Made by a program: the position numbers and the translations under genes. 64,000 nt of DNA from Gemmatimonadaceae bacterium (GTDB taxonomy: Bacteria > Gemmatimonadota > Gemmatimonadetes > Gemmatimonadales > Gemmatimonadaceae): assembly GCA_016720905.1 (NCBI GenBank), contig JADKJT010000029.1, positions 372,001 to 436,000 on the forward strand. The letters are read 5' to 3'. The notes beneath the pieces are model-generated. The model was not told the DNA's origin, made no database searches, and was given only the letters and a program-made list of their open reading frames with translations. Shown piece by piece: positions 9,128 to 19,247 of this stretch (position 1 is the stretch's first letter; the number at the start of each line of letters is the position of its first letter).

Positions 9128-10690
9128 TCAGGGCAGCCGCGTGATGCGACGCGCTTTCACGCCGGAAGCAATTTCCGGGAGTGACTGCCGGATGACGATG
9201 GCCGCGCTCCCCGTTGCGCCTACCCGCACCACGCGAACGTCCGCGATGCGTTCCTCACCGCCGGTGGCCGACCGACGCACGAGCGCGAACTGCTCGCCCG
9301 CCTTCACGCCTTGCGCCTGACCGGCCGCAAGCAACACGTAGCTTTGCAGCGTCGGCAGCACCTCCCCGGCGTCGATCCAGGTCACGCTGGTTTCGACATC
9401 GGTGCCGGTGACCCGTTCTGCGTGCTGCTCGACGGCCGCAGCAGCGCCCTCGATGGGAAACAGGGCCTCCCCCTGCTCAATGATCCCCGTGACCGAACGC
9501 ACATAGGCGTGAACCGACGTGCCTGGCCTGACCTGCGTGACCTGCAGGATGCCGGTGGGGATTCCCACGTGGACACCCGGAGTGAGCGGCCCTCCATCCT
9601 TCACCGCAACAAGCCGATCCCCTACGGAGAGCACGGTCCCGGCGGGGGGGGTGATCTCGACCTCATCCGCCAGTTGCATGCGCTTTGCTTCCGGCATGGC
9701 ACCGCCAGCGTCATCGAGACGCCGCACCAGACGACCCGCCTGCGTCCAACGTGCTGCAGCCACCGGGAACGGCGCGGCTGCATACTCACCATGACGAGGC
9801 GCCGCCTCCGCGTGAAGCATGACCGCCTTTGCCGCGGCCGCCGCAATGTCGGCGTCCGGCAAACGGAGCAGGAAGACCGTAGGCAACTCGCCCGCCGGGC
9901 GCGCGGCTCGCAGGTCGGCGGCACCCACCAAGCCAATGCGCACGGGTGTCACGGTCAACAGATGCTCCGATTTCACCTGCGGGCGCATCTGAATACGCGG
10001 AGTCATCGATGCACTATCCCGCGCCGCCGCCGTGTCGCGTGGCACGGCCGCCAACGCAGTCCTGGGATCGCGTACCGCGCTCTGCTCTGCCGCGGTGGCT
10101 CGCTTTGACGTGGTTGGCGCGACGTTGGCCTTGCCCGAGGTTTGTGCTGTCAGGGCGCCTACCGGTCGGCCGGACACGACGGGCCCAGTCAGAACTGGCG
10201 CTGGCAGCGCTGGCGCTGCCGGCGTCATGGCGACCTTGGGGGTTGCCGTATCCTTTGGTGCGGGCGAGACAGACGCCGACGCCACCACGGCTCGGCGCGA
10301 CGGTATCACCAGCCTCGTGCCGATGCGAAGTGCCGTGTCACTGGACAGCGCAATGCCGTTGCGTCGCGCAACGGCGCGCCATTGATGACCATCACCGTAG
10401 TATCGACTGGCGATGCTCCACAGGGTCTCGCCCGCCTTCACGAGGTGCGTCGTCGATGCGGTGTCTTTCCGCGCGGACGGTTTCGCTGCTGGCTGCTTTG
10501 GCGGCGTCGTCTGTTCGCCGGCGGACTGGGCCGTCGAGACGGGTGGTGGATCCTGCGCCCGAATCACCGTAGGGTGCCAGGTCAGCAGCAGTGCCAGCGT
10601 GGCCAGAATGGCCATCACGACCCGCGCCAACAGGAGGCGCGATGCGGAATGGTCGACGGCAGAAATGTGCGCCTGTTCGGCAGAGCGCAT
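9128..10690 (-). CDS. LysM-domain membrane-anchored or secreted protein
   Basis: The 520-residue product has a hydrophobic helix near the N-terminus (about 18-42, signal or anchor). A Pro/Lys/Thr-rich stretch follows, then one LysM domain (about 75-125) with HLVKAGETLWSIASRYYGDG. A long Ala/Pro-rich linker leads to a C-terminal region of unknown fold that is rich in beta-strand-like segments. LysM binds peptidoglycan N-acetylglucosamine, so an envelope role is likely. The start at 10690 has GAGAGG about 7 bases upstream. A run of eight C residues (coding strand) lies inside the gene at 9653-9660 without breaking the frame. The C-terminal half matches no family I can name. Confidence 0.7.
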   Translation of the reverse strand: MRSAEQAHISAVDHSASRLLLARVVMAILATLALLLTWHPTVIRAQDPPPVSTAQSAGEQTTPPKQPAAKPSARKDTASTTHLVKAGETLWSIASRYYGDGHQWRAVARRNGIALSSDTALRIGTRLVIPSRRAVVASASVSPAPKDTATPKVAMTPAAPALPAPVLTGPVVSGRPVGALTAQTSGKANVAPTTSKRATAAEQSAVRDPRTALAAVPRDTAAARDSASMTPRIQMRPQVKSEHLLTVTPVRIGLVGAADLRAARPAGELPTVFLLRLPDADIAAAAAKAVMLHAEAAPRHGEYAAAPFPVAAARWTQAGRLVRRLDDAGGAMPEAKRMQLADEVEITPPAGTVLSVGDRLVAVKDGGPLTPGVHVGIPTGILQVTQVRPGTSVHAYVRSVTGIIEQGEALFPIEGAAAAVEQHAERVTGTDVETSVTWIDAGEVLPTLQSYVLLAAGQAQGVKAGEQFALVRRSATGGEERIADVRVVRVGATGSAAIVIRQSLPEIASGVKARRITRLP

Positions 10691-10886
10691 CGGCGAGCCT
10701 CTCGGTGGAAAGACCGGTACGTCGCAACATTGGCGGCGCATCCCAGGTCCGTCCGGCATGTAGTTGGACGGTTCCCAACGGCAGACGCCCGCCGCGCACG
10801 CGCGTCACGTACGCGGCATCACGTCTGCGGCCCCCTCTGTTTCAGCCGGAGGCCAGATTCACAATCGGGTGGAGCGTGCGGTCAAT

Positions 10887-11392
10887 TCAGAACGGCAAAT
10901 CGTCGTCTTCGTCTTCCAGCGCCCCTGGGAAGTCGCTGAAGTCGTCACCCTTGGCAGGTGCTCCAGGCGCTCCGGCCGGCTTGGCGCGTGGTGGTGCCGC
11001 CGCACGGCGCGGCGTGCCACTTTCCATGTCCTCACTGCCGCCAGGACGCCCACCCAGCAGCATCAGCTCGCGAACGCGGATCTCGGTGGTGTATCGCGTC
11101 TGGTTGTCCTTGTCTTGCCACTGCCGATACTCGATCTCGCCTTCGACGTAGATCTTTTCGCCCTTCTTGACGAACCGTTCCACAACATCAGCGAGGCCGG
11201 AGCCCTTGCTGTTATTCCACACCACACAGCGATGCCACTCGGTCTTTCCTGCTTGGCGCCGGTCTGGTCGTTCCACGAGCGACTGGTCGCCAGGGAGAAC
11301 TGCGCCACCTTGCCGCTGCTGCCGACGGTACGAATTTCGGGATCACTCCCGACGTTGCCAATAAGAATGGCCTTGTTCAGACTGCGGCTCAC
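10887..11392 (-). CDS. ssb: Single-stranded DNA-binding protein, broken by a 1-base deletion
   Basis: Two frames together encode one SSB. The first gives SRSLNKAILIGNVGSDPEIR through SWNDQTGAKQ. The second resumes at KTEWHRCVVWNNSK and ends in the acidic tip DDDLPF that recruits repair and replication proteins. The switch lies at the A-run complementary to 11245-11247: three A where four would restore an uninterrupted OB-fold protein of about 168 residues. The GTG start at 11392 follows AAGGAGG by four bases and gives the usual SRSLNK start. Because ssb is essential, a sequencing error is more likely than a true pseudogene. The 157 bases upstream to rimI hold no gene. Confidence 0.88.
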
Positions 11393-11549
11393 GGTGCCTC
11401 CTTGCTGAGCGGACATGGGCCGGCATCGAGACGTTCGTGCCGGGGTTGTTGGGTAAGCTAGGAGGGTTCGCCGGAAGCACCAAACCCGCGCGTTTCACCG
11501 CCACGCCTTTTGTTGCAGGGGGCCCCGACGCGCCCCTGTTGGACGGCAA

Positions 11550-12026
11550 TCAGGCGCTGGTCGGCCGCTCCCACCGCAAGACTAGCGCATCCTCCAAGGG
11601 GTCGCGGTAGTAGGCGCGCCGCCGACCGACCGGTTCGAACCCCCGCGAAGCGTACAGTCCCCGGGCCGCGTCGTTGGAGAGGCGAACCTCAAGGAACACG
11701 GTCGCCAATCCCAGCGCGGCGCCTGAGGCCAGCGCCGCATCAAGCAACTGCGCCGCGATGCCGCGACGACGGAGCCAGGGCGCTACCGCGATATTGGCAA
11801 TCTCGCCTTCGTCGAGTACGTGCAGCAACACGCAATATCCGCACAAAGCGTTCCGTGCATCCACCGCGACGGTAAGCCGCGCATACGGTTGCGACAACAG
11901 CTCTGTAAATGCCGATACCGGCCACGGGTCACTGAACGCGTCCCGTTCAATGGCCGCCATCGTGACGACATCGCTTGCGTCCGCGGGTCGCAGGGTGATC
12001 GGCCCAACCAGCTCGGCGGCCTTCAC
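11550..12026 (-). CDS. rimI: Ribosomal protein S18-alanine N-acetyltransferase RimI (GNAT)
   Basis: The 158-residue GNAT fold has the acetyl-CoA binding motif RRRGIAAQLL at about residues 82-91, and VFLEVRLSNDAARGLYASRG, which is typical of RimI. It would acetylate the N-terminus of S18; in several bacteria RimI homologues sit beside tsaB, as here. The GTG at 12026 overlaps the tsaB stop (GTGA). The longer open frame that starts earlier lies wholly inside tsaB and is rejected. Confidence 0.85.
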   Translation of the reverse strand: MKAAELVGPITLRPADASDVVTMAAIERDAFSDPWPVSAFTELLSQPYARLTVAVDARNALCGYCVLLHVLDEGEIANIAVAPWLRRRGIAAQLLDAALASGAALGLATVFLEVRLSNDAARGLYASRGFEPVGRRRAYYRDPLEDALVLRWERPTSA

Positions 12027-12721
12027 CCGTGCGATGGAAGCGACTGCTGATGCGTCAACTCCCACTTCACCTGGGCTTCTGCCAGACGACCGTAGGCCGG
12101 TTCCCAGCGATCCAGCGCGACGCGTCCATATCGTCGCCACTGGTGCACCCGCCCGAGCTGCGCCGCATCGGGGACCACCGGCGTTTCCTGCTCGGAGTTC
12201 ACCGATCCGAGCACGACCAGTTGATGGCGCGTCGCGACAAGCACCGCCAGTGCATCCGCCGAGACACGAACCACGTCACCGTCAGCATGCACGAACAGGT
12301 CATGGTCGATGGTAACCGGCAACGCATAGCGCTCACCACGCAAGGCGTCCGCATGCACCACAAACTGCCCGGCAGTGGTGTGAGATGCCGCGGCCAGCAG
12401 GAGTGAAGGCACCGCGAACAGTGGCACACCCGTGGCGTGGGCGAGTCCTTTCGCCACGGCAGCGGCAATGCGCAGTGACGTGAAACTGCCCGGGCCACTG
12501 CCGCACACAATGGACGCCAAGTCCGTCGGCATCGCATCGGCAAACGCGAGCACGCGTTGGACGGCCGGGAATAGCGCGTCGTCTCTTGAGGCGCCCATGG
12601 CAACAGCGCAGCGCTCCACCAGCGCATCACCGCGCAGCAGCGCGACTGACCCTGATGCCGACGACGCCTCAATGACCAGCGTGAAGCCGGCGTCCGGAAT
12701 GCGGTGCGACGGTACGCTCAT
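12023..12721 (-). CDS. tsaB: tRNA threonylcarbamoyladenosine biosynthesis protein TsaB
   Basis: The protein has about 232 residues from the ATG at 12721 and an ASKHA-type start (LVIEASSASGSVALL). It carries the TsaB segment IVCGSGPGSFTSLRIAAAVAKGLA (residues about 75-98), split here for length. TsaB pairs with TsaD and TsaE to make t6A37 in ANN-decoding tRNAs. tsaE is two genes upstream and rimI overlaps downstream; tsaD is not in the window. Start choice is uncertain, because the frame is open 29 codons further upstream. Confidence 0.88.
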   Translation of the reverse strand: MSVPSHRIPDAGFTLVIEASSASGSVALLRGDALVERCAVAMGASRDDALFPAVQRVLAFADAMPTDLASIVCGSGPGSFTSLRIAAAVAKGLAHATGVPLFAVPSLLLAAASHTTAGQFVVHADALRGERYALPVTIDHDLFVHADGDVVRVSADALAVLVATRHQLVVLGSVNSEQETPVVPDAAQLGRVHQWRRYGRVALDRWEPAYGRLAEAQVKWELTHQQSLPSHG

Positions 12722-12828
12722 TGGCGGCGCGGCGCGTAACGAAGTGACATGTCTCACGATCTCCTCGCGCGCAGCGCACGGCAAGGGTGACGCACGCGAC
12801 AGCTGCACGGAGTCGGCGGGGTGCCCCG

Positions 12829-14364
12829 TCAGGCAGCGGCGATTCGCATGCCGTTGCGGTCCGGGGCGACGATCGGGTCTACCCGATTGGCACCGAGTTG
12901 CAAGGTCTCCAGCGGATCGCCGTTCGCGGCGGCAACGCGCGCCAACGTGCCGTTCTCCGCGAGGCCGATCGCCACATCCAGGATATCGCCGTCGAATGCC
13001 GCATGCCGATCGGGCGTCATGATGTCGAGCACCTTGCCAACCGACATTGCCTTACGGTACGGCCGTTCCGCCGTGAGTGCCTCATACACATCGGCGATGG
13101 CCAGCACGCGAGCCGTGAAGTCCAATTGCTCGGCACTGAGGCTCCAGGGGTATCCACGACCGTCAATGCGCTCGTGGTGATGCGCCGAAGACGCGGCGAA
13201 GTGCCGAAACGCCGACACCCGATCGAGTATCTGCCTCGTCCATCGCGGATGCTTCCGGATCTCGTCTCGTTCGCGATCCGTCAATCGGCCGGGTTTGTCG
13301 AGAATCGTATTTGAGACCCCCAGCTTGCCGATGTCATGCAGCAGGCCTGCGCGCAGGATGTCACGGGAGAGATCGTCACCCGCGCCCATCGACTCGGCGA
13401 TGCACACGGCGTACCGCGCCACATTCGTCGAGTGTCGGTAGGTGAACGGCGTTTTGGCGTCGATGACGGCGGCAAACGCATACGCGGTCGCATCGAGCCG
13501 CGCTTCCGTGGCCAGCAGCGGCGTGCTTCCCGGCTCGAGCGCCAGCACCGCTGCATCCAGACGATCCGCATCAGCGAGGTGTGCCCACCAGTGGGTGTCG
13601 CGCTTCCATCCGGCAATGCGCGTAACCAGCGACGGATCGAACCACCGACCGCTGCGCGACTGCAGCATCGCCAACGCGGTACGGAGCCCTTGCTCCGTCC
13701 AGAACACCTCGAACGTCTGCGCAATGAGCAGGATGCGGGCCAGGAGCGGAATTGCATCGCCGGCCAATCCGACGGGATACCCAAGGCCACACCAGTGTTC
13801 GTCAACGTGACCGATCGCGTCGGACGTCTGCTGCGGGAAGCCCAGCGCAACGGCAATCTGCGCGCCTCGCTCGCAGCGCGCCTGGATGATCTCCCTGGTC
13901 ATGTGCGGTGTCTGGGCGATGCGCAAGAAGTGCTGGATGCGCGCGAGGGGATTGCGGCCCACGCCGCAGTTGCGTGCGGTGCGCATGGCCAGCCGCCAGC
14001 GATTGTGCCAGTCCACCAAGCGCATTTCACGCTTGACCTCTTGATCCGCCGAGCCAAACAGGGCCGCCATCCGTGCCGCGTTGCTTGAGCAACCGGCGTC
14101 TTTCAACAGCGCGGCATAGTACAACGCCCCCAACGAGTCTGCATCGAGCGCCAATTCGCGACCCAGCCGCATGGCGATGAGCGCCGTGCGCAGCGTGTGG
14201 CCTGGACGTTGACCTTCCGTGAGATCCAACGCATATGTGAGCGCCGACATGACCTCCGCAAGACGCACTGTGCGCAAGCGGGGATCGGCCGGGCGATCAG
14301 TGTCAGGTCCGGGCACGGAGCGGAGGCGAAACAGGAGAGGGTGTGGCCGTCGCCGGCTGCACAC
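12829..14364 (-). CDS. Tandem HD-GYP domain protein with degenerate first domain
   Basis: The product has up to 511 residues. The C-terminal half (about 300-470) is a complete HD-GYP phosphodiesterase: H310, LLHDIGKLG (His343, Asp344), HHERIDGRGYP (396-406) and IADVYEAL. The N-terminal half (about 39-250) has the same helical outline, but its HD is replaced by KD (LLKDAG, 87-91); an HxxEHxxGLGYP-like element remains at 186-197. HD-GYP enzymes hydrolyse cyclic di-GMP and some act on cGAMP, so the first domain may be regulatory. It lies between tsaE and tsaB, probably in one transcript. The GTG start at 14364 is weakly supported; ATG at 14250 is an alternative. Confidence 0.8.
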   Translation of the reverse strand: MCSRRRPHPLLFRLRSVPGPDTDRPADPRLRTVRLAEVMSALTYALDLTEGQRPGHTLRTALIAMRLGRELALDADSLGALYYAALLKDAGCSSNAARMAALFGSADQEVKREMRLVDWHNRWRLAMRTARNCGVGRNPLARIQHFLRIAQTPHMTREIIQARCERGAQIAVALGFPQQTSDAIGHVDEHWCGLGYPVGLAGDAIPLLARILLIAQTFEVFWTEQGLRTALAMLQSRSGRWFDPSLVTRIAGWKRDTHWWAHLADADRLDAAVLALEPGSTPLLATEARLDATAYAFAAVIDAKTPFTYRHSTNVARYAVCIAESMGAGDDLSRDILRAGLLHDIGKLGVSNTILDKPGRLTDRERDEIRKHPRWTRQILDRVSAFRHFAASSAHHHERIDGRGYPWSLSAEQLDFTARVLAIADVYEALTAERPYRKAMSVGKVLDIMTPDRHAAFDGDILDVAIGLAENGTLARVAAANGDPLETLQLGANRVDPIVAPDRNGMRIAAA

Positions 14365-14408
14365 TCAGGACGGACTACCATCGACTCCGGTCACGACGCG
14401 CCGCCAAT

Positions 14409-14882
14409 TCACCCGGTGCTTGTGTGATCCACGGAGAGTCGACGTCGATCGCTGTGCTCCGCATCATGTCGAAGCTCAATCGCGATCGCCCCGGCCGGCA
14501 GCCCGTCTGACGCGCGATCCGGCCACTCCACCAGCAACACGGGTGCATTGGCCACCAGCTCGTCCCACCCGATCGCGTCGAGCTCTGCCGTCGAACGGAG
14601 TCGATACAGGTCGACATGGATCACTGGACCACGCGGCGCCGCATACTCCTGGATGAGGGCAAACGTGGGGCTCGTCACGGCCACCACATCGACGCCCAGC
14701 CCGGCGCATATCGCGCGGATCAATGTCGTCTTCCCCGCCCCGAGATCACCGGAAAACGTCAACACCGCCGGGCGCGGGAGCGCGGCGCCCAGCGCCTGTC
14801 CCCATGCCTGCAGCGACGCCAGATCCGGTGCGCGCGGGGCACCCCGACCCAGCAGTTCCTCGAGCGAGGTCGTGTTCACCAT
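14409..14882 (-). CDS. tsaE: tRNA threonylcarbamoyladenosine biosynthesis ATPase TsaE
   Basis: This is a 157-residue P-loop ATPase with Walker A GDLGAGKTT (residues 45-53). It also carries VTSPTFALIQEY and HVDLYRL, both characteristic of TsaE, and an acidic WDE segment. TsaE binds the TsaB-TsaD dimer and drives turnover in t6A synthesis. It starts 21 bases after uvrB and is followed by the HD-GYP gene and tsaB. The length is typical. Confidence 0.92.
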   Translation of the reverse strand: MVNTTSLEELLGRGAPRAPDLASLQAWGQALGAALPRPAVLTFSGDLGAGKTTLIRAICAGLGVDVVAVTSPTFALIQEYAAPRGPVIHVDLYRLRSTAELDAIGWDELVANAPVLLVEWPDRASDGLPAGAIAIELRHDAEHSDRRRLSVDHTSTG

Positions 14883-14903
14883 GCGCCGGTCCGGCGCAAC
14901 CGA

Positions 14904-17003
14904 TCATCGCCCACGGCGTCCCCCGAAACGTTTCATCGGTGCGGAACCCGGCGGTCGCTTGGCCGCCTTGGATTCACCACGTGCCTGCGCGGGCTTCTCC
15001 CCCAGTGCCGTGCGCACCTCAAACAGCTGATCACGCAGACGCGCCGCCGCCTCGAAGTCCAGCGCCGTCGCGGCTTCGCGCATCGCAACCTCCAGTTCGC
15101 CCACCAGCGTCTCCAACTCCTCGCGTGAACGCGCCATCCGCTCACCACCGATCGCGCGCGTGGCCGGTGCCGCGACGTCCTTTTCGATCCGCGCGTCCGC
15201 GACGCGGGTAATGAAACGCACTTCGTCGACGCTCTTGATCACGCCGTGCGGCACGATGCCGTGCGCGGTGTTGTGGTCACGTTGAATGTTCCGTCGACGA
15301 TCGGTCTCCCCGATGGCGCGTTCCATGGAGCCGGTCACGCGGTCGGCGTACAGAATCGCCATGCCGGTCAGATGCCGGGCGGCGCGGCCGATGGTCTGTA
15401 TGAGCGCCCGGTCACTGCGCAAAAATCCTTCCTGATCGGCATCGAGAATCGCCACCAACGACACTTCGGGCATGTCGAGCCCTTCGCGCAGCAGGTTAAT
15501 GCCGACGAGCACATCGAACTCGCCGAGGCGCAGTCCGCGTACAATCTCCATGCGCTCGATCGCATCAATGTCGGAATGCATGTAGCGTACCCGCACGCCC
15601 ATCTGTTGCAGGTAGTCGGTGAGATCTTCCGACATGCGCTTGGTGAGCGTGGTCACCAGCACGCGTTCGCCACGGCGTTCACGCTGGCGGATTTCGTGCA
15701 ACAGGTCATCCACCTGACCCTTCACCGGGCGGATCTCGAGCACGGGATCCAGCAGGCCGGTTGGGCGAATCACCTGCTCCACCACGACGCCCTCAGACAG
15801 CTGCAGTTCCAGCTCCCCGGGGGTGGCCGAGACATTGATCAGTCGCGGCACCAACGCCATGAATTCCTCGAATACCAAGGGACGGTTGTCGAGCGCGCTC
15901 GGCAGGCGGAATCCGTAGTCCACCAGTGTCAACTTGCGGGCGCGATCGCCGTTGTACATGCCGCGAATCTGCGGCAGTGACACATGCGACTCGTCGACCA
16001 CCACCAGGTAATCGTCGGGGAAATAGTCCAGCAAGCACGCGGGGCGCTCGCCCGCCTCGCGTCCGCTCAAGTGGCGCGAATAATTCTCGATCCCGGCGCA
16101 CGTGCCGATCTCCGCCATCATCTCCAGATCGAAGTTCGTGCGCTGCTCGAGCCGTTGCGCTTCCAGCAGCTTCCCCTGCTGCTGCAGCTCGGCCAGCCGC
16201 TGCGCCAGCTCTTCACGAATGGCCGTTGACGCGCGCGCAATAGTGGGACGGCTGGTGATGAAGTGCTTGGCCGGATACACCGCCGTTCGCTCCAGCGTGG
16301 CAATGGTCTCGCCGGTGAGCGGATCGATCTTGGAAATGCGCTCGATCTCATCGCCCCACATTTCCAGTCGCACCGCCTGCTCTTCATAGGCGGGAAAGAT
16401 CTCGACGGTGTCGCCACGCACCCGAAACGTGCCGCGGTCGAACGCCACATCGTTGCGCAGGTACTGAATGCCCACCAACGCCCGCAGGATGTCGTCACGC
16501 GCGATCTGCTGTCCCTTGGCGAGCGAGACCATCCGTTCGCGGTACGCGATGGGATCACCGAGTCCGTAAATGGCCGAGACCGTGGACACAATCACCACGT
16601 CGCTGCGCTCCATCAACGACGACGTCGCCCGCAGGCGCAGCCGATCGATATCCTCGTTGATACTGGCGTCCTTCTCGATGTACGTGTCGCTGGACGGGAC
16701 ATACGCTTCGGGCTGGTAGTAGTCGTAGTACGAGATGAAGTACTCGACGGCGTTGTTGGGGAAGAAGCTTTTCAACTCCCCGTACAACTGCGCTGCCAGC
16801 GTCTTGTTGTGCGACAACACCAGCGTGGGGCGACCCCATTGCTGGATGACATTCGCGATGGTCATGGTCTTGCCCGAGCCGGTGACGCCCAAGAGGGTCT
16901 GGAATCGGTCGCCACGCAGCAGACCCCGACTCAGCTCGGTGATCGCGCGCGGTTGGTCGCCCGCCGGCTCGAACGGCGACTGCAGCATGAAAGGCTGGGC
17001 CAT
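14904..17003 (-). CDS. uvrB: Excinuclease ABC subunit B
   Basis: UvrB is the damage-verifying helicase-like subunit of nucleotide excision repair. The 699-residue product shows Walker A GVTGSGKT near the N-terminus and the beta-hairpin segment [12 protein letters not shown] that clamps DNA. Later come helicase motifs ([12 protein letters not shown]) and a C-terminal UVR domain ([17 protein letters not shown]) for contact with UvrC. The tail is Lys/Arg/Gly-rich. The ATG at 17003 gives the family start; an upstream in-frame codon adds only seven residues. Confidence 0.97.
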   Translation of the reverse strand: MAQPFMLQSPFEPAGDQPRAITELSRGLLRGDRFQTLLGVTGSGKTMTIANVIQQWGRPTLVLSHNKTLAAQLYGELKSFFPNNAVEYFISYYDYYQPEAYVPSSDTYIEKDASINEDIDRLRLRATSSLMERSDVVIVSTVSAIYGLGDPIAYRERMVSLAKGQQIARDDILRALVGIQYLRNDVAFDRGTFRVRGDTVEIFPAYEEQAVRLEMWGDEIERISKIDPLTGETIATLERTAVYPAKHFITSRPTIARASTAIREELAQRLAELQQQGKLLEAQRLEQRTNFDLEMMAEIGTCAGIENYSRHLSGREAGERPACLLDYFPDDYLVVVDESHVSLPQIRGMYNGDRARKLTLVDYGFRLPSALDNRPLVFEEFMALVPRLINVSATPGELELQLSEGVVVEQVIRPTGLLDPVLEIRPVKGQVDDLLHEIRQRERRGERVLVTTLTKRMSEDLTDYLQQMGVRVRYMHSDIDAIERMEIVRGLRLGEFDVLVGINLLREGLDMPEVSLVAILDADQEGFLRSDRALIQTIGRAARHLTGMAILYADRVTGSMERAIGETDRRRNIQRDHNTAHGIVPHGVIKSVDEVRFITRVADARIEKDVAAPATRAIGGERMARSREELETLVGELEVAMREAATALDFEAAARLRDQLFEVRTALGEKPAQARGESKAAKRPPGSAPMKRFGGRRGR

Positions 17004-17069
17004 GCCGTAATATAGCACGCACATCGGCGTTTGTTCGGGTAGCCCCGTTCGCCGATTCCCGACCCCGCC

Positions 17070-19247
17070 CTATTCGTCGGAGGTGATCTTCTCCCGGCGC
17101 CCCACGGCCCCGATCCCTTTCACCCGGCGGGCCGCTTTCATGATGCGTTCCAGATGGGCCAGGTTCTCCACCTCCACCATGGCCGAGCCGCTCACCTTGC
17201 CGTCGATGGTCTTGAGCTCAAGGCTCTTGATGTCCGTTCCGGTGGCGCTCACGGCCGCCGCGACATCGGCATAGAGTCCCCGGCGATCAATCCCCTCCAG
17301 CGCCAGCCGCACCACGAATCGCTCCCCCGCCATTTCGTGCCAATCAATCTCGAGGCGTCGCTCGGGTTCATGCACCAGCAACAGCAGATTGGGGCAATCG
17401 CCCCGATGAATGCTGACGCCGCGTCCGCGGGTGACGTAGCCCACCACGTTGTCGCCCGGTACCGGCTGGCAACACTGGGAGTAGCGCACGAGCAATCCGT
17501 CGGCACCCTGAATGCGTATCCCCTTGCCGGTGCCCCGCACGCGATCGACAATGCGGGCGAGGGTGCTGGGCTTTTCGGCCGGCTCCGGTGCGTTCTCCAA
17601 TTCCGGATGTAATGCCTTGACCACCTGCATCACGTGCACGTCGCCGGCGCCGACCGACGCAATCAGGTGTATCGCATCTTTCAGCTTGAGCTGTCGGGCA
17701 ATCGGGAGCAGGGCCTGATCATCGGCCTTGGGCAGTCGACGTCGCCGCAGTTCCCGCTCAATGATCTCGCGCCCCAGCCGCATGGCCGACGAGCGTTCCT
17801 CCAGTCGCAGCATCTGCCGGATCTTGTGCCGCGCCCGACCGGTGCGCACATGGGCCAGCCAATCCCGACTGGGTTTGGCGTTCGGATTGGTCAGGATCTC
17901 AACCGTTTCCGAATTCTTGAGCTCCCGCGACAACGGCGCGATGCGACCGTTGATCTTGGCGCCCGCGCAGCGCGCGCCAACCTGCGTATGCACGGCGAAC
18001 GCAAAGTCCAACGGCGTCGCCCCCTTGGGCAGCTGGATGACGTCGCCGGTGGGCGTGAACACAAAGATCTCGTCCTGATACAAATCCAGCTTGAGGAACT
18101 CCAGGAACTCGCCCGGAGTCTCGGCGTCGAGCTGCAGTTCCAGCACCTGGCGAAACCACGTCAGGTGTCGATCGAGCTCATCAGAGTTCTTGCTGGACTC
18201 CTTGTACAGCCAGTGCGCCGCGATGCCGAAGTCGGCCGTGCGATGCATGTCGCGCGTGCGAATCTGGATCTCGAACAGTTGTCGCCCCGGACCGAACACC
18301 GTGGTATGCAGCGACTGGTAGCCGTTGGATTTGGGCTGCGCAATGTAGTCCTTGATGCGCTCCTGCACCGGCGTCCATCCGTCGTGAATCACGCCCAGCG
18401 CGTGATAGCATTCGAGGATGTTCGGCACGATCACGCGAATGGCCAGCAGGTCGTAGATATCCTCATACGGCCGGTCGCGCTGCTGCATCTTTTTGTAGAT
18501 CGACCACAGATGTTTCGGTCGACCCGTGACTTCCACGTCGGCGATGCCCGCGTCGGTGAGACGCTTTTCCAGCGGCTCGCGCATCTGCGCGATCAGCTCC
18601 TCGCGCTCCCCGCGCTTGGACGCCACCATCTTGGCCAGCGTCTTGTAGGCCTCGGGCTCGAGATGCTTGAACGCCAGGTCTTCCAGCTCCCACCGCATCT
18701 TCGCCATGCCGAAGCGATGGGCCAGCGGCGCATACAAGTCGCGGGTTTCCTGCGCAATGCGGCGGCGCTTCTCGGCGGCCAGCCATTCCAGGGTGCGCAT
18801 GTTGTGCAGTCGATCGGCCAACTTGATCAGAATGACGCGCGCATCCTTGGCGATGGACAACAGCAGCTTGCGATAGTTCTCGACCTGTCGCTCTTCCCGC
18901 GACGACAGCGGGAGGTTGGCGATCTTCGTGAGGCCGTCGACAATCTGCGCAATCTCGGGGCCGAATTCGCGCTCGACATCCTCGATGGTGATGTCGGTGT
19001 CTTCCACGATATCGTGCAGCAGGCCGCTGGCCACCGTGGCCGTGTCCAACTGCAGGTCGGCCAGGATTCGCGCCACTTCCACGCAGTGCGACACATACGG
19101 TTCACCCGAATGACGCACCTGACCGGCGTGCGCCGCGTCCGAGAATCGATAAGCGCGCACCAGCAGCTCGTGATCGAGCTTCTCGTACGTGCTGTCGGCA
19201 CTCGGACCGAATCCGGGGATCACCTCATGCAGCGCAACCGTCGTCAC
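17070..19247 (-). CDS. rel: Bifunctional (p)ppGpp synthetase/hydrolase (RelA/SpoT family)
   Basis: The 725-residue product has the full long-RSH layout. It contains a hydrolase HD domain with LLHDIVED (His78, Asp79, Glu82, Asp83), a synthetase domain with SIYKKMQ, EDIYDLLAIRV and FEIQIRT, a TGS domain (VFTPTGDVIQLP), a zinc-finger/helical part, and a C-terminal ACT domain. Both catalytic centres look intact, so it should make and degrade the stringent alarmone. Its GTG start overlaps the radC stop (GTGA at 19244-19247). No other RSH gene is in the window. Confidence 0.96.
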   Translation of the reverse strand: MTTVALHEVIPGFGPSADSTYEKLDHELLVRAYRFSDAAHAGQVRHSGEPYVSHCVEVARILADLQLDTATVASGLLHDIVEDTDITIEDVEREFGPEIAQIVDGLTKIANLPLSSREERQVENYRKLLLSIAKDARVILIKLADRLHNMRTLEWLAAEKRRRIAQETRDLYAPLAHRFGMAKMRWELEDLAFKHLEPEAYKTLAKMVASKRGEREELIAQMREPLEKRLTDAGIADVEVTGRPKHLWSIYKKMQQRDRPYEDIYDLLAIRVIVPNILECYHALGVIHDGWTPVQERIKDYIAQPKSNGYQSLHTTVFGPGRQLFEIQIRTRDMHRTADFGIAAHWLYKESSKNSDELDRHLTWFRQVLELQLDAETPGEFLEFLKLDLYQDEIFVFTPTGDVIQLPKGATPLDFAFAVHTQVGARCAGAKINGRIAPLSRELKNSETVEILTNPNAKPSRDWLAHVRTGRARHKIRQMLRLEERSSAMRLGREIIERELRRRRLPKADDQALLPIARQLKLKDAIHLIASVGAGDVHVMQVVKALHPELENAPEPAEKPSTLARIVDRVRGTGKGIRIQGADGLLVRYSQCCQPVPGDNVVGYVTRGRGVSIHRGDCPNLLLLVHEPERRLEIDWHEMAGERFVVRLALEGIDRRGLYADVAAAVSATGTDIKSLELKTIDGKVSGSAMVEVENLAHLERIMKAARRVKGIGAVGRREKITSDE

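Noticed and set aside
10887..11392. Programmed ribosomal frameshifting in ssb
   Set aside because: No slippery heptamer or downstream stimulatory structure is seen, and a single missing A explains it better.
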